A DNA stretch of 10,085 nt, taken from NCBI GenBank assembly GCA_020851395.1, contig JADZCW010000146.1, forward strand, positions 1 to 10,085, read 5' to 3'. The DNA is from Phycisphaeraceae bacterium. Its GTDB lineage: Bacteria > Planctomycetota > Phycisphaerae > Phycisphaerales > Phycisphaeraceae. Positions 5,937-10,085 of this stretch are shown piece after piece. The notes under the pieces are model-generated. The model was not told the origin of the DNA. It saw only the letters and a list, made by a program, of their open reading frames with translations, and did no database searches. The position numbers and the translations under genes were made by a program. How positions within the stretch are numbered: position 1 is the stretch's first letter; every line of letters begins with the position of its first letter.

Positions 5937-6512
5937 ATGCCCCAGCCCAACCTCGACCACCCCACCCTCCCCCTGGTCAAGCAGCGCTTCCACCAGCTCA
6001 AGTTCCTCGCCACCGAGTTCCGCCGACAGACCACCCTGGTCGTCCCCCGCCAGAACCTCCACCAGATCATGACCTTCCTCCGCCACGATCCCCGTTGCGA
6101 CTACGACTTCCTCTCCGACGTCACCGCCGTCGATTACCTCAACTACCCCAAGCCGTCCGACGCCAAACTTCCGGGGCCGGCGGGCCGTTTCGCGGTGATC
6201 TACAACCTCGTCAGCACCAGCCAGAACCTCCGCCTCCTGGTCAAGACGATGCTTGACCCCACCCTCGACACCACCGGCAACCAGGACGACCCCGCCCTCC
6301 ACCTCGAGAGCGTCACCGACATCTGGCCCGGCGCCGAGTGGACCGAGCGCGAAGTCTTCGACATGTACGGCATCCGTTTCGACGGCCACCCCGACCTGCG
6401 TCGCATCCTCCTCTGGGAGGACTACCCCGCCTTCCCCCTCCGCAAGGACTACCCCCTCCGCGGCCGAGCAGAGCGCGAAAACTACCGAGTCATCGACCGC
6501 GAAGACGCCTAA
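5937..6512 (+). CDS. nuoC: NADH-quinone oxidoreductase subunit C (30 kDa subunit of complex I)
   Basis: NuoC is a peripheral-arm subunit of respiratory complex I, located near the quinone site and contacting NuoD and NuoB; it carries no cofactor. The protein has 191 residues, normal for an unfused NuoC. The N-terminal alpha/beta domain includes YDFLSDVTAVDYLNYP (about 56-71), and the signature is WTEREVFDMYGIRFDGHPDLRRIL (135-158), followed by PLRKDYPLRG (167-176). There is a small insertion around 108-120 (DPTLDTTGNQDD). No Shine-Dalgarno sequence precedes the ATG. Complex I genes usually lie in a nuoA-N run with nuoB before and nuoD after, but neither is here; moxR is upstream and a hairpin then PilZ genes are downstream, so this nuoC is separated from its partners or the operon is split in this genome. 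Confidence 0.96.
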   Translation: MPQPNLDHPTLPLVKQRFHQLKFLATEFRRQTTLVVPRQNLHQIMTFLRHDPRCDYDFLSDVTAVDYLNYPKPSDAKLPGPAGRFAVIYNLVSTSQNLRLLVKTMLDPTLDTTGNQDDPALHLESVTDIWPGAEWTEREVFDMYGIRFDGHPDLRRILLWEDYPAFPLRKDYPLRGRAERENYRVIDREDA

Positions 6513-6578
6513 CCTCCGGACCCCCCCCCGGAAGTTATCCCGGTATCCCTCGACATGCGCCCCCCTCGTACTCCTAAG

Positions 6579-6605
6579 CCCAGGCATGGCATGCCTGGGT
6601 TCTTA
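6579..6605 (+). terminator. Hairpin after nuoC, likely transcription terminator
   Basis: CCCAGGCAT-GGC-ATGCCTGGG (6579-6599) is a perfect 9-bp stem with a 3-base loop, followed by TTCTTA. It lies 66 bp after the nuoC stop. The T-run is imperfect, so it could also be an interspersed palindrome. The rest of the 247-bp gap before the first PilZ gene shows a C9 run (6521-6529) and a short hairpin by the next start, and no gene that I can support. Confidence 0.55.
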
Positions 6606-6731
6606 TCTGCATCTCCCCGCCCCGCGCCCTAACCCCTTGCCACACCGTTTATTCCGTCTATCCCACCTGAAAGAATCGCGCCGCCCTTAACCCCAACTCC
6701 CCGCCAGCCGATGCCAGGAGGGGGGAATTCT

Positions 6732-6752
6732 TGCCGTCACCACGGCAGGGGG
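6732..6752 (+). promoter_or_regulatory. Small hairpin abutting the ribosome-binding site of the first PilZ gene
   Basis: TGCCGT-CACC-ACGGCA (6732-6747) is a 6-bp stem with a 4-base loop. The Shine-Dalgarno sequence AGGGGG (6747-6752) begins at its last base, 7 bases before the ATG at 6760. Such a position could affect ribosome access. It does not match a c-di-GMP riboswitch I know. Confidence 0.4.
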
Positions 6753-6759
6753 CAGTCTC

Positions 6760-7125
6760 ATGACCACCACAAACACCCAGGCGATCGCCGATCGCCGCCA
6801 GGATAAGCGTCTCGCCGGCCACGCCGGCCTCGGATTCGTCCAAGCCGTCGTGATCGACGCCGTCAACGAGCCCATCGAGGTCCTCCGTCACGTCGAGCTC
6901 GTCAACGTCTCCGCCGGCGGACTCTCCTTCACCACCATCACCCCCGTGCCGCCCGGCGCGCGCGTGATGCTCAGCCTCGCCGACGCCTCGGCCAAGCTCG
7001 CCGACGCACGCGTCACCCTCGAGGCCCTCAGTCAAGACCCCGCCGTCGGCCAGCCCGACAACCGGGTCACCCACTGCCGGCTCATCCAGGGACGCATGCC
7101 CGCCAGGCTCATCCACGGCTGGTGA
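6760..7125 (+). CDS. PilZ-domain protein (first of a pair)
   Basis: A 121-residue cytoplasmic protein consisting of little more than a PilZ domain, the c-di-GMP-binding beta-barrel. The two ligand motifs are present: RxxxR as R13-Q-D-K-R17 and (D/N)xSxxG as N49-V-S51-A-G-G54, followed by the hydrophobic GLSFTT strand. The spacing between the motifs is normal for the family. No membrane segment or signal peptide is seen. A good Shine-Dalgarno sequence (AGGGGG, 7-base spacer) supports the ATG start. The next gene, 63 bp on, is a shorter related PilZ protein, so the two probably arose by duplication and may be co-transcribed. Output (motility, surface polymer, other) cannot be told from single-domain PilZ proteins. 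Confidence 0.82.
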   Translation: MTTTNTQAIADRRQDKRLAGHAGLGFVQAVVIDAVNEPIEVLRHVELVNVSAGGLSFTTITPVPPGARVMLSLADASAKLADARVTLEALSQDPAVGQPDNRVTHCRLIQGRMPARLIHGW

Positions 7126-7188
7126 CCTGACGACGCTCCCACTCCAACCCAACAGCTTCCATCCACACCTACAGCGGGAGGAATCCCC

Positions 7189-7530
7189 GTGAACCCATAC
7201 ACCCCACCCATCGCCCAGGCCGAACGCCGCGCCGAGACCCGCACCCAGCCCGCCGAGCCAATCGCCGTCTCGCGCGCCGTCCCCGTCCTGCCCCTCTCCG
7301 ACGTCCGAGTCATCAACGTCTCCGCCCACGGCATCGCCCTGCACACCAACGCCCCAGTCCTCCCCGGCGAGCGACTCTCTTTCTCCACCGACCAGGACCG
7401 TCCCCCCATCCTCGCCAAGGTCCTTGCCTGCGACCCCGTCCCCCCCGAGGACGGCGGCGGCTTCCGCATCCGCTGCCGATGCCTCCTCGGCGAGTTCGAC
7501 GTCGACGCGCACACCGACCCCGCCGCCTGA
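7189..7530 (+). CDS. PilZ-domain protein (second of a pair)
   Basis: A 113-residue single-domain PilZ protein. It has R14-A-E-T-R18 (RxxxR) and N43-V-S45-A-H-G48 (NxSxxG), then a strand and LPGERLSF that parallels PPGARVMLS in the upstream protein. It starts with GTG at 7189, supported by the strong Shine-Dalgarno sequence GGGAGG (7176-7181) with a 7-base spacer. Its PilZ motifs are consistent with c-di-GMP binding. The sequence has diverged a good deal from its neighbour, so the duplication is not recent. It converges with the next gene, with 32 bp between the stops. Confidence 0.8.
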   Translation: MNPYTPPIAQAERRAETRTQPAEPIAVSRAVPVLPLSDVRVINVSAHGIALHTNAPVLPGERLSFSTDQDRPPILAKVLACDPVPPEDGGGFRIRCRCLLGEFDVDAHTDPAA

Positions 7531-7562
7531 CCCGCGCGAACCTGCCCCGAGAAACCCGTCTC

Positions 7563-8384
7563 TTAATCCTTCGTCGTCCCCGCCCTGACGTTCAGGTCGA
7601 ACGTCCTCTGCTTGCAGTCTACCCCGATCGGCTTGACCAGGTGCACTTCCAGGTGCGCATCCCCGTCGAGCTTCTCCAGGATCCCGTCGTGAATCGCCCA
7701 GCTCCGTCCGTAAGGCGACTCCGCCCCGCCCGCCTCCGTCCCCCGGAACGGCGTCGACCCATCCATCGCCCGCGCCAGCACGCCACCCGCCCCGAACGCC
7801 TGGTTGATCTGCACCATTCGGCTGTACCCCGTCAGGTACCCGAACCCGTAATTCTCGTACATCAGCGTGCTGTGATACGTCAGCGGCTCGAGGCTGATCG
7901 CCACATACCCCAGCTTCTTCCCCAGATCTTCCAGCCTCGCCAGCAGCTCGTGCAGCATCCGCAGCCCCGGCCGAACCTGGCAAGGCCCCAGCCCCGCCCG
8001 CATCGCCTCGATCTCCTGCGGGATGTTCCTGCTCGCCGTGTCCAGCAGATTCATCCGCCCCTGCTCGTCCACGTCGATGTTGTACCGCCGGCTCCGCAGG
8101 TCGTTGATCACCACGAAGCTCAGCTCCAGCTGATTCGCCCCCAGGTCATCCAGGTCCAGGCTCAGCGCATACTCCCCCCCGACACGATCCGCCGGCGCCC
8201 GCAGGTGCGCGTCCGCTCGCCCCGGCGTCGCCACCACCGTGAACGTCCGGGGGTTCTCGGGCCCACCCGACAGATGCAGCGGGTCGAACTCCGCCAGGTA
8301 CTCCCACATCCGCGCCGGCACCACCTCCGCGTACACGCGCCTCACCACCGCCGGGTCCAAATGATTGAGCTTCGACAGGCTCAT
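7563..8384 (-). CDS. Conserved-looking protein of unknown function
   Basis: I do not recognise this 273-residue protein with certainty. Base composition and codon use match the other minus-strand genes, and it lacks the low-complexity look of shadow frames. The first third is a mixed alpha/beta region with VGGEYALSLDLDDL (about 68-81) and QLELSFVVINDLRSRRYNIDVD (about 85-106). The middle has a helix LRMLHELLARLEDLGKKLGY (141-160), then ISLEPLTYHSTLMYENYGFGYLTGYSRM (163-190); the last stretch, with an aromatic-rich YxxxGF, faintly recalls the end of GNAT acetyltransferase domains. GRSWAIHDGIL (226-236) looks conserved. No signal peptide or membrane helix is seen. I chose the ATG at 8384; the frame extends to a GTG at 8432, but those codons overlap an intergenic hairpin. 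It is divergent from sppA. Confidence 0.7.
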   Translation of the reverse strand: MSLSKLNHLDPAVVRRVYAEVVPARMWEYLAEFDPLHLSGGPENPRTFTVVATPGRADAHLRAPADRVGGEYALSLDLDDLGANQLELSFVVINDLRSRRYNIDVDEQGRMNLLDTASRNIPQEIEAMRAGLGPCQVRPGLRMLHELLARLEDLGKKLGYVAISLEPLTYHSTLMYENYGFGYLTGYSRMVQINQAFGAGGVLARAMDGSTPFRGTEAGGAESPYGRSWAIHDGILEKLDGDAHLEVHLVKPIGVDCKQRTFDLNVRAGTTKD

Positions 8385-8423
8385 AGGCTGCCACGCCGCT
8401 GGAAAGGGGGGTGACGTCGGCTC

Positions 8424-8440
8424 GCGGCCCACAGGGCCGC
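8424..8440. repeat. GC-rich hairpin in the divergent region before sppA
   Basis: GCGGCCC-ACA-GGGCCGC is a 7-bp perfect stem with a 3-base loop. The right arm GGGCCGCC is repeated at 8455-8462. There is no T-run on either side, so it is not a typical terminator; it lies 40 bp upstream of the minus-strand gene start. Confidence 0.55.
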
Positions 8441-8541
8441 CTTCCGGATTGATCGGGCCGCCGGCCTGACCGACTGAAAGGTTCTGGCCTATCTTAGTCC
8501 CAACACCCCGCCCCGCACAGGACGTCTTCCCCCTCAGAGCT

Positions 8542-8563
8542 TATGCTTTTGGAGCATTTTGGA
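8542..8563 (+). promoter_or_regulatory. AT-rich element with direct and inverted repeats, candidate sppA promoter
   Basis: A locally AT-rich spot in GC-rich DNA, 45-66 bases before the sppA ATG. It holds TATGCT (8542-8547, weak -10), a direct repeat TTTTGGA (8547-8553, 8557-8563) at 10-bp distance, and an inverted pair ATGCT/AGCAT (8543-8547, 8553-8557). The 10-bp period suggests a helical-turn-spaced binding site, but no -35 is clear. Confidence 0.3.
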
Positions 8564-8607
8564 CGCAATCGCCGCCATCGCCCACCGCTTGCCGTGGAGT
8601 CCTCCTC

Positions 8608-10085
8608 ATGCCCCAAACCCTCCCGCAATCCCCCGCCTCGCGATGGCTCTGCCTCTCCCTCCTGCTCCTGACCTTCTTCCTCCCCACCCTCGCACTCGCC
8701 CAGCCCACCGACACCACCGACACCCCCGCCACCCAGCCCGCCGACACCGAACCCGCTGACGCCTCCTCCGCCGACACCCAGCCCTCGCCCACCACCGAGT
8801 CCCTCGGCGAACTCGTCGGCTGGCTCGAGATCTCCGGCCGACTCCGCGACGGCGTCCGTCCCGTCGCCTGGGTCCCCACCGAGGACGATGAGCCCACCCT
8901 CGCCCGCGTCCTGGCCCAGCTCGACACCGTCGCCACCGACCCCGCCTACCGCGGCGTGGTCATCTACCTCGACGACGCCGAACTCACCCTCAATCAGGTC
9001 CAGCAGATCTCCGGCGCCATCGACCGCGTCCGCGCCGCCGACAAACGCATCCTCACCTTCGCCGAGTCTTACACCCTCACCTCCTACCTCCTCGCCTGCT
9101 CCGCCGACCGCATCCTCCTCCAGCACAAGGGACTCCTCATGCTCGAGTCCCTCGGCGTCGAGGAGATGTACCTCCTGGGCCTGCTCGACAAGATCGGCGT
9201 CAAGGCCGACATGCTCCAGGTCGGCCGATTCAAGGGCGCCATGGAGCCCTACACCCGCTCCGCCCCCAGCCCCGAGTGGAGCCAGAACTTCGACCAGCTC
9301 CTCGACGACCTCTACTCCCAGATCGTCCACGTCGTCACCTCCCGCCGCCAGATGTCCCAGCCCGAGTTCGACAAGGCCCTCACCGACGTCTGGTCCATGC
9401 AGGACGAAGACTACGTCAAGGCCGGCCTCGTCGACGAGCTGACCGACCGCGACATGGTCGACGCCACCACCACCGCCTTCGGCGACGACTTCTCCTGGGA
9501 CCGCTCCATGGGCTTCGCCGAGGACACCCGCCTCGACGCCTCCAATCCCTTCGCCTTCTTCCAGATGCTCCTCCAACGCGGCCGACAGCGCATCACCCGC
9601 GACTCGATCATGGTCCTCCACGCCCGGGGCCCGATCATGTCCGGCGAGAGCTCCGCGGACGGCTCCCTCGCTCCCCCCCAGCACGCCGGCGTCTTCGTCG
9701 ACGCCTCCATCGGCAGCAAGACCATGGTCAAGATCCTCGGCGACGCCCAGGACGAGCCCCGCGTCAAGGGCGTCGTCATCGCCCTGGATTCCCCCGGCGG
9801 CTCCGCCCTGGCCAGTGAGGTCATCTGGCAGGCCGTCCGCGCCACCGCTCGCACCAAGCCCGTCTACGTCTCCGTCGGCCGCATGGCCGCCAGCGGCGGC
9901 TACTACATCGCCTCCGCCGGCCAACAGATCTACGTCCTCGACGGCAGCATCGTCGGCTCCATCGGCGTCGTCGGCGGCAAGCTCGTCCTAGGCGGCCTCT
10001 ACGACAAGCTAGGCCTGAGCATCCACCGCCGCTCCCGTGGCCCACTCGGCGACATGTTCAACTCCGTCGAGCCCTTCACCGAGCC
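8608..10085 (+). CDS. sppA: Signal peptide peptidase SppA, long (two-domain) type; 3' end outside window
   Basis: SppA is a membrane-associated serine protease that digests signal peptides left after secretion. The 492 visible codons hold a signal sequence (hydrophobic 13-31, WLCLSLLLL...LALA, likely cleavage after Ala31), a Thr/Pro/Asp/Ala-rich linker (about 32-65), an N-terminal domain and most of the C-terminal protease domain. The Ser-Lys dyad of the 67-kDa type is visible: Lys209 in GRFKGAMEPYTR and Ser429 in MAASGGYYIAS. Around them are ALDSPGGSALASEVIW and GSIVGSIGVVGGK, all family-typical. The Lys is at the same number as in E. coli SppA (K209). GGAG (8596-8599) with an 8-base spacer supports the ATG at 8608. 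A cleavable-looking signal peptide rather than a plain anchor is a small difference from E. coli. Coding is strongly C-ending. Confidence 0.95.
   Translation, partial: MPQTLPQSPASRWLCLSLLLLTFFLPTLALAQPTDTTDTPATQPADTEPADASSADTQPSPTTESLGELVGWLEISGRLRDGVRPVAWVPTEDDEPTLARVLAQLDTVATDPAYRGVVIYLDDAELTLNQVQQISGAIDRVRAADKRILTFAESYTLTSYLLACSADRILLQHKGLLMLESLGVEEMYLLGLLDKIGVKADMLQVGRFKGAMEPYTRSAPSPEWSQNFDQLLDDLYSQIVHVVTSRRQMSQPEFDKALTDVWSMQDEDYVKAGLVDELTDRDMVDATTTAFGDDFSWDRSMGFAEDTRLDASNPFAFFQMLLQRGRQRITRDSIMVLHARGPIMSGESSADGSLAPPQHAGVFVDASIGSKTMVKILGDAQDEPRVKGVVIALDSPGGSALASEVIWQAVRATARTKPVYVSVGRMAASGGYYIASAGQQIYVLDGSIVGSIGVVGGKLVLGGLYDKLGLSIHRRSRGPLGDMFNSVEPFTE

Noticed and set aside
6700..6759. Possible c-di-GMP riboswitch before the PilZ pair
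   Set aside because: The position is tempting but I see only one short stem and none of the conserved GEMM core elements.
6658..7983. A 441-codon minus-strand open frame opposite the PilZ genes
   Set aside because: Composition is Gly/Asp/Val-rich, it spans two genes with good ribosome sites, and it runs into the 3' part of the unknown gene in another frame.
8494..9924. A 476-codon minus-strand open frame opposite sppA
   Set aside because: The product is Gly/Glu/Asp/Val-rich without domain features, and it is the mirror of C-ending codons in sppA, which carries a signal peptide and the full catalytic dyad.

Overview
The window is high-GC bacterial chromosome whose gene set and sequence style suggest a planctomycete, most likely of the Phycisphaerae type. 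That placement is an inference from overall character: very C-rich coding, a CdaA/YbbR pair, paired PilZ proteins, C-rich heptamer repeats and a lone nuoC. No rRNA or tRNA is present to confirm it. I see no prophage, insertion sequence, CRISPR array or toxin/defence island; this is mostly core-genome housekeeping DNA.

Layout. 1-786 (+) is the 3' third of recG (helicase domain 2 and C-terminal region), with an unusual 12-bp repeat and G9 tract in its coding sequence. It converges, with a 2-bp gap, on a four-gene minus-strand cluster read as cdaA (4755-3886), YbbR/CdaR-like gene (3840-2812), proA (2721-1444) and a YihX-like HAD hydrolase (1463-789). From a divergent 191-bp region, moxR (4947-5873) and nuoC (5937-6512) run on the plus strand, followed by a strong hairpin. 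Two small PilZ-domain genes (6760-7125, 7189-7530) come next. They converge on an uncharacterised minus-strand gene (7563-8384). The last gene is an N-terminally complete sppA (8608 to the window end), divergent from it.

Functional reading. The minus cluster makes and probably controls c-di-AMP (membrane CdaA with its YbbR partner) and sits directly upstream of proA, a proline-biosynthesis gene. Because c-di-AMP governs osmolyte and potassium balance in other bacteria and proline is a common compatible solute, the arrangement may be functional, though this is inference. CdaA carries a changed active-site motif (D-M-G where D-G-A is usual). The PilZ pair implies c-di-GMP signalling too.

Structure beyond genes. 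Three intergenic spaces hold short tandem repeats with a 7-bp period; two of these give four or more G-runs on the minus strand. A 30-bp hexamer repeat between cdaA and the YbbR gene presents five in-frame stop codons. The whole plus strand is C-rich whichever strand is coding, so plus-strand genes favour C-ending codons and minus-strand genes favour G-ending codons more, which indicates strong replication-linked strand bias. I found no convincing previously undescribed multi-gene system.
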